Source of the DNA: Apodospora peruviana
Taxonomy: Eukaryota; Ascomycota; Sordariomycetes; Sordariales; Lasiosphaeriaceae
Direction: 5' to 3'
DNA: 64,000 bases
Assembly: GCA_033439685.1 (NCBI GenBank)
Contig: JAUEDM010000009.1
Coordinates: 558,001 to 622,000 of the forward strand
This document shows, one piece after another, positions 43,954 through 54,962 of this stretch (position 1 is the stretch's first letter; the number at the start of each line of letters is the position of its first letter). Both the position numbers and the translations under genes were made by a program. Under the pieces are notes generated by a model, which was not told the origin of the DNA, did not search any database, and saw only the letters and a list, made by a program, of their open reading frames with translations.

Positions 43954-44520
43954 CTGTCCGGGTGTCCTGCCTGTTCTCATCGTCGAAAAGACGTTGTCAA
44001 CTAGTAGCAAGGGGGAGGTGAATTTACTATAGTATAATGGCATTCGGTCCTTTTGAGCGTATTAAATATGCGGGAGCAAATATGCGAGAGCCGCACTGTG
44101 CACGGCCGCGCTTCTGTCCGTTTGTTGACTCTGATGCGGATACTGATGCTGATGCTAACTCGGTTCGTGTTGCTACTACAGTTCTCTTGACCTCGGTGGA
44201 GTTGTTGTTGACGTTGTTGAGGTTGTGATATCTCGGTATCCATCTCAGTGGTTGCGCTTATTGTTCTGGTTGTTGTCACGTCCGCCACCCTGTCCACCTT
44301 GTTGGCCATCACGAGGACCGACTTACAGCCCTATACCCCTTCAAATATACATTCAACGCACTCCAACTTCTACTTATATACCAGACACTTCGACTCCCCT
44401 CTGATGCCACTAGAAAAAAATACTGAATGCCTTTTCTTATTCAAGCGAGGCGTGGGTATCGAGCAGTTTGAGGCATAGGCCGTGACCGAAGGGCAGACAG
44501 AGGGATCGTAGTCTAAGGTG

Positions 44521-44702
44521 CTTGAGGCAGCCTTCGGCTCCGACGTGGCCAAGTCCGCCGCCGATGTTGTCCTTACGGGCTCGCACCTCAAGGGGATCCA
44601 GGACGCCATCACCATGAGCAAGCGCGGGCATATAACCGGATCCTGTTCAACTTTGGGTGGTTTTTTGTGTACAACGTTGTTGCGATAGGGTTTCTTCGTC
44701 GT
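44521..44702 (+). pseudogene. P1B-type (copper-type) ATPase fragment
   Basis: Reads FGSDVAKSAADVVLTGSHLK, then GIQDAITMSKRG. After a frameshift near 44630 comes RILFNFGWFFVYNVVAIGF. This is the end of the P-domain and first following membrane helix of a heavy-metal ATPase (usual pattern GSGSDVAKSSADVVL ... RIRxNFxWxxxYN). Only about 60 codons remain. Confidence 0.8.
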
Positions 44703-44764
44703 CGTCGCTCTGGTTTAGCTTGTCTTACTTGACGCCGGGGGCGGAGGAGTCCTAGCCAACAACA

Positions 44765-44790
44765 CCCCCCCCCCCCCCCCCTCCCCCCCG
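44765..44790. repeat. Poly-C tract
   Basis: A C homopolymer of about 18 bases, one T, then eight C. It is prone to assembly error and lies just after the ATPase fragment. Confidence 0.9.
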
Positions 44791-45051
44791 AAGTCGGCTC
44801 CAGCACCACCTGATGACCCCCAATATAACCTGTTCCTTAGTCAGCATCTGTTGCGTTCGACGTTTAACGCGCAGACAATTATACCATTGGTTCGGTCAGC
44901 CGAAGCTCTTTTGAAAAGGCGCCGCCGCTTATTGTGGCGGCGTGGCCCTGCTCTCTTCGTCGCTCATTGACAAGGTTGCATCAGAGCCTCGATGGCCGTA
45001 GCCGTGATGTCTTGGACCAGTCGAGACACCATGGCTGATATCTCCGGCATA

Positions 45052-45109
45052 TGTGACTCTGGTGACTGGTTCTAGGACCGTGTGACTCTGGTGACTGGTT
45101 CTAGGACCG
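45052..45109. repeat. 29-bp perfect tandem duplication
   Basis: The unit beginning TGTGACTCTGGTGACTGGTT and ending CTAGGACCG occurs twice without mismatch. Confidence 0.97.
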
Positions 45110-45342
45110 CGGGACTGGTGTTGGAGTGGGCCAGAGGGGGATCACTAGGCCTCTCTAATAAGGGAATGAAGCAGGTTTGCTCTATAAGCCCTGGGGACGT
45201 TGACGTTACCAGCCCAGGCGCGAGCGATATGAGTGGGAAGAGCGGCCAGGAGGATGAGGATGAAACTCCAGCTACGTCCAAGAAGGCATTCAAGGTGGTG
45301 CAGACGCCTACCAAGGCGATTACTAAGAAGCAGATGAATTAG
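45082..45342 (+). other. Possible 86-codon ORF, uncertain
   Basis: The C-terminal part SGQEDEDETPATSKKAFKVV and QTPTKAITKKQMN has natural-looking composition, but the ATG lies inside the 29-bp repeat and no family is recognised. Probably a fragment. Confidence 0.25.
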
Positions 45343-45614
45343 CGGAACATTGCCGCGGTCGGCCGTTAGAGGATCAACGGCGGGCCGCCGGGGGGAGGCC
45401 TTCTCAGCAGGGCGTCAACGAGCACCCAGGCCCAGGTCTGGGTGCCGTCGGGGGTGGTATGTTCGCGCCGTCGTCGTCGTCGTCCTGAATCCCGTCCTCA
45501 GCACCGCCGGGCGGAGCGGATGATAAAGCGCCTTGCTGACCTGGCACTCATCAAACACCTCCTCCCATCTCTCGCAGCGATCAGGATGCTGCATCTTGCG
45601 GCTATGATTAAATC

Positions 45615-46175
45615 CTATGCAAACATTCTTAACCTCCTCAGCATCAGAGATCCGGCCCGACCTGTTCTCGCCCAGCATGAGCTTGAACATGGCCGCACTA
45701 AAGTCGGGATCTCTCGTATGTCTTGTACTCCGATCCCGACTCGGACAACAGCTCGTCGTTGGCGTTGTGCGGGGAGCTGCGACTTACTAGGACCGTTAGG
45801 TAGAAGGTTATGCGGAGATTGTAGAGCTCGACGTAGGTTCTGGACGTTCTTTTTGTGGATTTGTCGAGGGCTGCACACATAAGGGTTAGTATGGGTGTTT
45901 GGGTAGGGTAAGGAAGTAACGTACAGCCGGAGTAGATGAAGCGCAGCAGAGTCTCGACGTCCTCGGGCATCTGATTGTGCAGGTTGACGACGTTGGTCTG
46001 ACCATCCTGTCGTCATTAAAACCAGGACGTGATTAGCAATATTGGTCCCGCTAAAATATATCAAAAACGTAGTGTGGACAAGAAATACGTACCGAGTCGT
46101 CAGGAGAAACGCCTTGGTGAACCAGCTCGACCACGTGCAGAGGATGGTGTGATGCACCCGCCACAACTTCTTGGT
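45615..46175 (-). pseudogene. BTB/POZ-domain gene relic, copy 1
   Basis: The minus strand reads VICTKKLWRVHHTILCTWSS and WFTKAF, then after a probable intron DGQTNVVNLHNQMPEDVETL and LRFIYSGC, then DKSTKRTSRTYVELYNLRI. This is the BTB/POZ pattern (VH..ILC..S..F..A / V.L....P..V...L.FIY.G). The pieces sit in different frames and no clean start is found. A similar copy lies at 51084-51690. Confidence 0.7.
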
Positions 46176-46279
46176 GCATATAACGTATCGGCCCTTGGAG
46201 AGGCTGTATACATCAGAGGGAAAAGATGGTTAGCAGGTCGGGGATAGCTACAGAGACTGCACAAGGGTAGGGGTGTTCC

Positions 46280-47475
46280 TGGACATCGTTGGCAGAATTT
46301 CGGCGCTGCTCGATCCGGTGTGAGCCGCTCTGCTGCCGGCAGATTTCTCTTTCGAGGAGCAATGTTGGAAAGTCATGTTCTGCGTGAAGAGGCAAGGCTG
46401 GTGGGTTCAGGAATGTGCGGGGAGTACCTGCCCGGATGCTCCTTCTTTCCTTTGCAGGCTGGCATCACTGCCCCTGACAGGGTGAAGCTCGATATCGGAC
46501 GGCAGGGACCTACCTAAGGCTTTACCCTAGAGCGCAGAGAAGCTTGCGGCGTCTGCCTCAGGCGACGAGGTTGCTCTCTGCTCGTGGACATATCTATCCA
46601 ATAACTACCTGAGGTTACCTATGGTACGTAGGTCCTTCGAGTTTGTCCGAAGTTTGACTATCGTCTGAGATGGAAGACTGAAATGAAGCGTTTATTAGAA
46701 CAGAGCTGAAATTCTACCATGATGTTATGGTCAGATCCGGTGGAAGTCCTGGGGGCCCCAAACTCCTAGATGCCTTCAAGGCACCCAGTGCACCGATATC
46801 ACCTTGTTTGCTTGACTGAATTGGTCGTTACACATTGACTAGTGCTGGAAGATTCGGTTCAATGATACCATCTAATTTTCTTATCGGAACAGCAAGTGTT
46901 AAATCGTTTGCATTTACACGATATAGGACCTTTTCAATGCCATCCTGTCTTGCCTGATGGAGGGTCGGGTTTGCTATCAGATTCGCAGTCCGATACCAGC
47001 AATCAAGTGTTAGTGATATGGACCATTAAAATCCCTTATCTCAGGAGTGTTGCACAGCTTTAATCTGGTGGCTGCCTTGCATGTGAAAAGATACAAAAAT
47101 TGCTGTGCCAAACGATCGGCGAGGGTGCCAAGACCTGTGGGTTGTCGTCATCTCACCCTCTCACACCGCACAAAACCGTTATCTGCGTTCCACCAGGTTG
47201 CCGATCGTTTCCCCCAACCAAGACTTCCCGCAGGCGTCCATCATGTCATAGGTGCAACCACAAACCACACCTTTCATCCGTTATATCAACTTTTTTTCTT
47301 CTTTGATCCGAACCCCAACTCTCTGTTTACCTTTAGTTTGCCAATCAACGACTCGCAGAAAGAGAGTTTCTCGTCTGTCGAACAGCATTCTCGCCCACTG
47401 GGGTTCTTCCATTAATATCTAGGAATTGCCAAACAAAGTATTTGCAATACCACCCAATCCAATCCAGTCAACAAG
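46280..47475. other. Intergenic, promoter of the MATE gene
   Basis: No gene seen. The last 200 bases are A/T- and pyrimidine-rich, including CTTTTTTTCTTCTTTG near 47290, and end in CAGTCAACAAGATG. Confidence 0.55.
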
Positions 47476-49783
47476 ATGCCTGAATCTCCAGGTGTGTTCG
47501 ACAACCCGCTAGAGCATGGCAATGACCACAGCCGTGACCGTCGAGAGTCCATCCTGTCCAATTTCCTGCCCGAGAACCTGCCTTCCTCCTTCCTCGAGAC
47601 CGGCCCGATTGCCCGAGAGATTCTGTCAAGAGACATTGAAGAATGCTCCTCCTCCGACGGTGAGGACGACGACGACAACGCAGCCAATGCACCCCACCAC
47701 CACCATGGATCCGGCGATAACGACTCTACCAAGTCTGGTCTCGCTCAAGAAGACGCAAAGCTGGCGTTCCACCCTAATGGCGTGGCATACGGTTGCGGCT
47801 TCTCGACGGTTCCGCTGCCGGGCATCGACCGTCCAGTCCCCAACCCGCGCGAGATCGAGGAGTCGCTGGCCGAGGAACTGAGTCTTCTGCGTGAAAACGG
47901 CATCATACAGGAATCGACTCGACCGCGACACGGCAGCATGGTGGGTAGCATCTATCGCGTTTTCGGTCACTCTCACGAGCACCTCCACCAACCGCAGTCG
48001 GGACCGGCGACCCCATTGGCAGGTCCAGCGAACGAGACAACTGCACTTCTCGATGGTGCCGGTGACGTGGAGAGACAGAATACCCCGCCGCCTGCAGAGA
48101 TCCATCAGCTCTGGGAGGAGGCTGTCGCTGCGCAAAAGGTCAAGACGACCTGGCAGCACGAGGTCAAGACCCTCGTCAGCTACTCTGGCCCTCTGATCGC
48201 CACGTTTTTGCTCCATTACTCGGTGACTATCGGCAGTGTCCTTACTGTTGGTCGACTCGGGATGCTGGAGTTGGGTGCTGTGAACCGTGAGTGCCTACCC
48301 CTGACAACCCTAACCCTTCTGGTACTGACTTTGTGGGACCGTCGCAGTGGCCACAATGACGGCAAGCATCACATGCTACGTCCCTGTCCAGGGCCTGTCC
48401 ACATGTCTCGATACGCTGTGTAGTCAAGCTTTTGGGTCTGGCCATAAGAAGTTGGTCGGGCTCCAAAGCCAGCGAATGACCTGGCTGCTGTGGATGTTGA
48501 TGGTGCCTATCGCCGCGCTCTGGTGGTTCTCGGAGCCGGTTCTGGCGGCTCTCGTGCCGGACAAGGACACGGCCCGGCTCGCGGCTCAGTATCTTCGCAT
48601 CTTGATTATCGGCATGCCTGGTGTCGCGGCCTTCGAGAGCGGCAAGCGCTTTGTCCAGTCACAGGGCCTGTTTCATGCGACGACGTACACCCTGCTCATC
48701 GGAGCTCCACTGAGCTTCTTCCAGAACTGGCTGTTTGCGTTCCATTTCGGCTGGAGCTTTGCCGGCGCCGCGATGGCGATGGCTGTTACGCAGAACTTGC
48801 TGCCGCTATTGCTGATGTTGTATGTCCGCTTGTTTGAGGGCATGGAATGCTGGGGTGGCTTTAGCAAGAAGGCGTTTAGTAACTGGGGTGAGTGCCAGCC
48901 TGGCGGGTCCCTATGAATGTCTCTCGAAGACCTAAATCACTGACGGGCGGTGGTGTCAAACAGGTCCGATGATCAAGCTTGCGTTTCCTGGCATGATCAT
49001 GATCGAAGCGCAGTTCTCGGTCTTGGAAGTACGTGACGTCCAGGCTTTGGCAGTAAACTTGGTTTACTAACAGAACGCAGGTCTTGACCATCAGCGCGGC
49101 GTCCTTTGGAACTGCTAAGCTGGCCGCCCAGAGCGTTCTTGTCACGGTCACGTCAACAGCCTTCAATATTCCTTTCCCGCTCGCCATCGCCACCTCGACA
49201 AGAGTCGCCAACCTGATCGGAGCGGGCTTGAGCGATGCAGCCCGTGTCACGGCCAAAGTGGTATGTCATTTACCCAGCCCCTTGAGATCTGCTGTAGCTC
49301 ACTAACAACTCACGCTCAAAACAGGCCATCGTCGCCGCCTGCGTCGTAGGCGCATTCAACCTCACCATCCTCGCCGGTCTCCGCGGCCCCATCGCCCGAG
49401 TCTTCACCGATAACGACGAAGTCATCGAGATCGTCAAGCGCGTGATCCTCGTCTGTGCCGTGATGGAGGTGTTCGACTCCCTGGCCGCTGTGTCTCACGG
49501 CATCCTCCGCGGCGTCGGCAGGCAGGCGATCGGCGGCTACGCGAACCTGTTCTCGTACTATGTCGTTGCTCTGCCCGTCGGCCTGTCCACGGCCTTTGCG
49601 CTGGGCTGGGAGCTGGCCGGGCTGTGGGTGGGCTTGACGGCAGGTCTCGCTGTCGTCTCTGGGCTCGAGATTCTATATCTCTACAACGCTAATTGGGAAC
49701 TGGCCGTTTTGCAGGCTGAGAAGAGAATGCGGTCGGAGGATGTCAATAATTCGGAGCGGAAGCAGTCGAGGCATGAGGTTTAG
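47476..49783 (+). CDS. MATE-family efflux transporter, five exons
   Basis: Exons 47476-48286, 48348-48887, 48964-49028, 49081-49260 and 49325-49783; 684 aa. All introns are 52-76 nt with GTGAGT, GTACGT or GTATGT donors and CAG acceptors, and phases match throughout. The first ~225 residues are a hydrophilic, acidic and His-rich cytosolic extension typical of fungal MATE proteins. About 12 membrane helices follow, for example SYSGPLIATFLLHYSVTIGS and SPMF-like CSQAFGSGHKKLVGLQSQR after helix 2, the family's conserved loop. A second-half repeat is at CVVGAFNLTILAGLRGP and LRGVGRQAIGGYANLFSYY. It exports drugs or metabolites by cation antiport, in the vacuolar or plasma membrane. Intact. Confidence 0.93.
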
Positions 49784-51083
49784 TATGTGTCTAACTGTCT
49801 GGTTGTCTGAACGGAACGGACTCGCCGATCCAAGGTTTCGGCAAGACGGATTGGGAATTTTTGATCAAGTTTTCGTCTTCCACTGGCCACTATCTACTAG
49901 GTTGGCACGTGTGTGTGAAGAGTGGTCCGGTGTTGACAATGAGTACAATGATATGACGCTGCGTTTATGTATCTTTATAGGTTTTGGAGTTGGACGGCCA
50001 TAAAAAACATTGGTGGAACACTTGATGCATAGCTAGGTAGTTGACTTCATTAATGATTATGAAACAAGCAAGTTTCAGGCCGAGTTGCTAGACAGATCAT
50101 CCGCTCCCATGTATTTATATACAATAACAATGTTCTGTTCTTCGCTTAGACGCTGCTTCTTCATGCTGTCGGCTGCTTTCCCAAAGTTTGCCTTACGTTT
50201 TCCTCTGGCCCTGAGCTCCTCTTGCCTTTGCCGCAGCCAGGCACACAAACCAGCCGGCACTCAACAACACACCCTCCATTAGTGGGCTAAACAGCTCCGC
50301 AAAGTCCAGGCCCTGGTCAAGATTTCGCATCGTTTCGTTGGTGAGAGGCACCACGGACTGGCCCAGGGACTAAAGATCGGAGATAGGCAAAGAATAGGGG
50401 ACCGAGTGGCATCGGCCGCACTGGTATGTGTTAGAAATGCCAGAATATTGAAGGCAACGGTTGTGCTTGCCCTAGCCAAGAATTATAACCCCCTTCGAAG
50501 CCGTTGCCGGTCGGAAATCCGATATTCTAGTTACGTCCTCGAAGAGCACGACTTTGTTGCTTTTCCCTCTCTGTGATCGCTCCGAGCCCGTCCTAGTCGG
50601 TTCGTAGCTGGCGTAGTAAAGTCAGTTCCAGGGTTCATGTTAGTGCCTGAAGAACCACCAATTTCCATAGGGAAGGCGGGCATTTTCTTACGTACGGAGG
50701 TGTCTCTCCGCTGAGACCACCATGCGTCTCGAGACGTGGCGGTACGCGTGGCTATGTAGACAGCCTCTCCTTGACCTTCAAAGGTGTCGGCGTTGCCACG
50801 CCGGCGCCATACGGTTGAAGACTCGTCAGAGACCATACGTATTAATTTCCCAGACGTCGGTCAACTTGACGAACCAGACCTTGTCCCAGCATGTACAGGA
50901 TGTATGGAATTTTGTATGTGGCGTTCTAAGCCTCAATCCCGTCTTCCGTGGTCGGCTCAGTGTTCTCGTCTCCCTCCCCGCCCACGGCGGCGCGATTCTT
51001 AGTCGAGCTGTGTGTGTAGCAAAGGGCGGTAGGCTTGGACTTTCATCCTCGAGGGTCCTTGTCAATCCTCTGGCTTCGGTTGG
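49784..51083. other. Gene-poor region after the MATE gene
   Basis: No supported gene. A minus reading at 50075-50260 (WLRQRQEELRARGKRKANFG) is protein-like and Lys/Arg-rich but short and unidentified. Confidence 0.45.
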
Positions 51084-51690
51084 TCAAGCTGTTCGAGCTG
51101 GACCACGTGCAGAGGATGGTGCCGTGCACCCTGCACTGCTTCTTGATGCACATGACACTGGCATCATGTCGTTGTGCATCGGACTGCTTGTGCTGATGCC
51201 CGTGGGCGAGATCGGGGCCGTAGGCCGGGTTTCTGCATCGGCGAACATTCGCCCTCGAAAAAGGCTGTATACATCAGAGCGGGAATGGTTATAGAGACTG
51301 GACAAGGGTCGGGGTATTACCTGATATTATTTGCAGTGTTACGGTTCGCGTTTACGGCCCAAGTCTCGGCCGGGGCAGTCATCGCCTTGACCGTGGCCAG
51401 CGTCTCCTCATCAAACCCGGTGAACTCTTCCTTCCGGGCCCCAGGGACGGGCTTGCGGATAGTAGGAGCCCCGCCGCTCTCGGGAGGACGCCTACGAGGA
51501 TGACCGGTGCTGCCGGGAGGGCGACCGCGAGGACGACGAGTGCTAGTGGCAGCCGGAGCGGGGCGGGCGGCGGCCGCGGTGGAGGGACCAGCAGAAGGTC
51601 TTTAGTGCACTTGGGGGCCACGATGAGTGTGCTCGGAAACATGCTCCGGGCCTGTTATGGAGCACTCAATAATGATGACTGACGATGAGG
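51084..51690 (-). pseudogene. BTB/POZ-domain gene relic, copy 2
   Basis: The minus strand at 51150-51075 reads CIKKQCRVHGTILCTWSSS, matching copy 1 at 46.1 kb (CTKKLWRVHHTILCTWSS). Upstream on the same strand lies a Pro/Arg-rich segment with an AT-hook-like RRPRGRPPGS and then RKPVPGARKEEFTGFDEETL. The intergenic sequence AAGGCTGTATACATCAGAG at 51262-51280 also resembles 46198-46216, so the duplication includes noncoding DNA. No intact frame. Confidence 0.6.
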
Positions 51691-52770
51691 AAACATTGCT
51701 CTCGTGAGTTTGCAACGGATGAGTGGACCGAGACATGGAAGAGCACGGCCGGGACGAATGGATGGAGAGACAGCTGAGAGAGGCAGCCTCCTTCACCTCG
51801 TTTATGCAGTCCACAAGGGGCGTATCACGGAATGGGATGGCGATGATGTCGTAGTAGGGGTCTTCCAGCAGCTGCTCGGGTAACTGGGCTCGGACGATGG
51901 CACGAAGGGTCTCGATGTCCTCGGAGGTGGTGATGACGCCGAGTCGCAAGAGCCAATGTGTTTACTCGCCGCTGATGATGGAGGGCGCCAGGCAGGCATC
52001 ATTTGGCCGCCATTTGCTTCTCTTTCTCTCTCTCCCTTGACTGTCCGGCGCAGGGGTCGGGAGTAGGGCGGAATGGGAGTAGTATGATTGTCTTCCAAAT
52101 GAAGAGTTGCCCTATGTACTCGGTTCCTGCAGGAGCAAGGGGAGGGGGTCGATGACAGCGAAGGGGTTTTCTGGGCGTTGTGTTGTGAACGGGTCAAGGC
52201 TCCATTTCCCGTCAGCCTGGGTCGGACAGAATAAGCCGATAAGGTACCTGATTGTTAAAAACAAACCACCCACATTCGTAGCACCAGCGACCGCCCTTAG
52301 TGGCGACACCGTAGCGACGGTTTCCCAGTAACCGTCACGATCAACGATGGCAAGTGTGCAGAGCCATGGCTGTTTTTTTTTTTTTACTATATGATTATTT
52401 TTCAATTCGTTGCTCCTTCTCCTCCTTGATCTCTCGAGCTCTTTGGTCATTCCTTGCCCAACCCATCGCTGTTTCATCTCCGGCGGCAGTTCCCGATGCT
52501 TGCACCGGATGTATACACTTCGAAGTATCACCTTTACCATTTACCATTAAACCGGCTTGGTACCTTCCCTCCCTACATACACCTGGGCGAACCGCATCTC
52601 AGGGATCACCAGGCGGGAATTGGCACGTGGGTATTCAAGTAGAATAAGGATGAAGTCGGGTTTAGCAGAATGTCGTCAATCCCAAATCAAATAATTCGAA
52701 TGAAGTCAAAACCCAAGATTTTCTCGATTTTACACGAGTCTTCCTTAAGTCGAAAGTCTTCAAAGAGTCA
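51691..52770. other. No gene recognised
   Basis: ORFs on both strands lack motifs. A T-run of about 13 lies at 52373-52385. Confidence 0.4.
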
Positions 52771-53025
52771 TTGCCACAGACAACCGTGTCATCTCCTGCA
52801 AAGTTCCCATATGAAGAAGACTTCAAAGCCAGGATTGACCACGCTATAGCCAATAGACTCGACCTAAATGACAATCCGGGAGGGTCAACTCGAACTGGGT
52901 TGATTCTTTTCAGTTCACAAACCGATGTGGATTTTACCTGCCGCAATCTGCCTAATCACTATCGCGGGCTCCCAGAAATGGACTTTAAGAGCAATGCTTT
53001 TCTAATTCGCCAAGGCGAAATTTAA
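52771..53025 (+). other. Open stretch, possible exon or eroded gene
   Basis: The frame is open from about 52670 (NVVNPKSNNSNEVKTQDFL) through PYEEDFKARIDHAIANRLDL to LIRQGEI and a TAA. The composition is protein-like, but the only Met is internal and no family is recognised. It could be a terminal exon with an acceptor near 52669. Confidence 0.3.
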
Positions 53026-53179
53026 ATATCAAAATGTGAAGAAAGGATGAGACTCTCTAAAAGAATCTACCTAAAAGACTGGAAAGTTCAACAGACGTTT
53101 TAGCCTTACCTATTTTAACCTTTTCTTTCTTCCCCCTTCCCTCCCCTTCTTTCGGGTACAAGCTCTTATTATTATCGTT

Positions 53180-53338
53180 ATGCTTCTGCACTTCAAAACA
53201 ACGACACCATTACTATTTTTGTTCTTCAACACAGCGACTTCCATTGTCTTACCACAGACGAATCATTTTCAAGTTGTCAATAATCTAGAGCTTGAAAGCT
53301 CGTTTGAAGGATTCGACGACGAGGAAGAGAACGTTTAA
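53180..53338 (+). CDS. Candidate 52-aa secreted peptide
   Basis: A short ORF with a convincing signal peptide (MLLHFKTTTPLLFLFFNTAT, cleavage probably after SIVLPQ) and an acidic C-terminus (EGFDDEEENV). It is preceded by a C/T-rich leader (53120-53155), as in fungal promoters. No Cys, no family. It could be chance in AT-rich DNA; expression data would decide. Confidence 0.3.
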   Translation: MLLHFKTTTPLLFLFFNTATSIVLPQTNHFQVVNNLELESSFEGFDDEEENV

Positions 53339-53679
53339 TTTTAAGATTTATAATAGTGTAGGATTAGTAACCGAAGGGTTCTTCGTTGGAACTTTTGTTT
53401 TGGTCCGTTTCACGTCTTGGCTGATCAAGCTACGCCGACTCCAGTGATTCGGTACAAAACATCGGTTCATACTGATGAGATATCATCAATCTCTAATAAC
53501 GAGGTTGATGAGATATCATCAGTCTCTGATGATATGGCACCGACTATCATCAAATTTGGTCCTTGATCGCCAGTTGATCGACAATCGCAAGAGCAAAACC
53601 ACAGTCCAGAAAAAGACCCAACCGATGAATGTGGGAATCCATCGAGACTTGTTTTTGGTTAAAATTATAAAAATATTCT

Positions 53680-54117
53680 TCACGCGCACGCGTGGAAGTC
53701 GTTGACCATCTCTGCTCGCCATTGATGGCGGCCGCAGCTCGGCAAAGCATTGTACCAGGTTCGGTACATGTCTTGTCTTTCCTTCTCTTCTTCCGTCAGG
53801 CTAGCGTAACCTTTGCTCTCCGTGTCTCTTTTCGAACACACTTCTCTTTCTCGCGAGCACCGTCTAGGTCTCGGCCATGGGTAATCTCTCTCACGTATAA
53901 GAATGTTTCTGCCTTCACTTTTACTTATTAAAGTACATACAAGACATTGCTTGCCATTCTTAGCACAGCCCAGGCAGCGCCCCGATATGCTCGCCTGCTC
54001 GTTGGCTGCGAGAACGTAGTGGTAAGACCACAAAGGGTTTTTAATCAAGTGATAAACGCAAGTATCGCAGCTAAGGCGCGGGTTCGCACGGAAGCGATAA
54101 GGCGGAGAGGGTGGCAT
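53680..54117 (-). CDS. Hypothetical Cys-pair protein (possible zinc binding)
   Basis: 145 aa from MPPSPPYRFRANPRLSCDTC. Three CxxC pairs occur within 50 residues (CDTC, CLGC, CLVC), with LIKNPLWSYHYVLAANE between. A basic middle (RPRRCSREREVCSKRDTES) and a Glu-rich helix ending EEKERQDMYRTWYNALPSC follow. The pattern suggests a small zinc-binding or DNA-binding protein. I do not recognise the family. An upstream in-frame Met at 54258 would add 47 residues that look noncoding. Confidence 0.45.
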   Translation of the reverse strand: MPPSPPYRFRANPRLSCDTCVYHLIKNPLWSYHYVLAANEQASISGRCLGCAKNGKQCLVCTLISKSEGRNILIRERDYPWPRPRRCSREREVCSKRDTESKGYASLTEEEKERQDMYRTWYNALPSCGRHQWRAEMVNDFHACA

Positions 54118-54399
54118 TTTGAGCAATGGTGATACTTTGCTGGAATGTAGGCTGAAGAGTAGTAATACGTCGTGTCGTAGTAGCTCCCGGACGAGTTTGT
54201 GCTTCTTCCTGCCACTTTTCCAAAATGATGACGGAGCTAGTATGGTTAAATTTGGCATGAAGAATAATCTCGACCTAGTGGTCTGACGCAGAAAACCACC
54301 TCTTCATATCGTTATGCAACTCGCCTAATGACTCGGAGTCTCCCGCCTCAATAGCAAGTGTTGGCCAGGCAAGAATATTCATTACCCGTCTACCTCGCC

Positions 54400-54780
54400 T
54401 TGAGGGCAAGGGTCGCGCTCATCGCCACGTACGTTAGCAATACTACCGTCAGTTCGGCGGTTGCAAACGCGAAAACGCATCAATTCGCCGGGCTTGCAGG
54501 CGCTAAGGTATATTCGTATATACTCCGAATTGTTCGTTCTTTGAATCGAATCGACCCGTGGCAGATTGGTAAGACACTCGAAGACGAGATTCGGGTTCCC
54601 AAAATCTGTTAGAGTTTGGACGTGGCCGGACTTAAGAAAGTTCTGTGTGAGAACCTCTACGAAGGCATGCAGCAGGAATAGGAAGGTCGATGGAGCAATT
54701 AGTTACAGGGTTGTCGGCTTTCATGTTGCAAGATTGTACGTTCTGGTATATGGGAGCGAATGCTCGAGTTCTAGTTGCTC
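54400..54780 (-). other. Open minus-strand readings, possible exons
   Basis: The minus strand carries SGATRTRAFAPIYQNVQSCN and, after a possible intron (GTAACT...TCGTAG), VEVLTQNFLKSGHVQTLTDF followed by VFECLTNLPRVDSIQRTN. These read like protein but lack a start; the gene is not identified. Confidence 0.25.
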
Positions 54781-54962
54781 CGCTAAGTAGTCCAGATTTC
54801 CCATCCGGATTCGAGCATCGCGTTATGGCCGCAGAGGCCGTCGTACGTGAAAGTGTCCAGAGGCAGGGGTAACCCCATATACAGTGCCAATGATTGCAGT
54901 GACGCAGGAAATCACTGCGATGATATGCTTGTAGTCCGCTTTATACACCGACGTGGGAAGTC

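Noticed and set aside
9831..46175. Secondary-metabolite gene cluster
   Set aside because: P450, monooxygenase, MDR, MATE and SDR genes occur in the window, but there is no polyketide synthase, NRPS or terpene synthase backbone, and several candidates are broken or far apart.
47626..48216. 196-codon minus-strand ORF
   Set aside because: Antisense to exon 1 of the MATE gene; no motifs.
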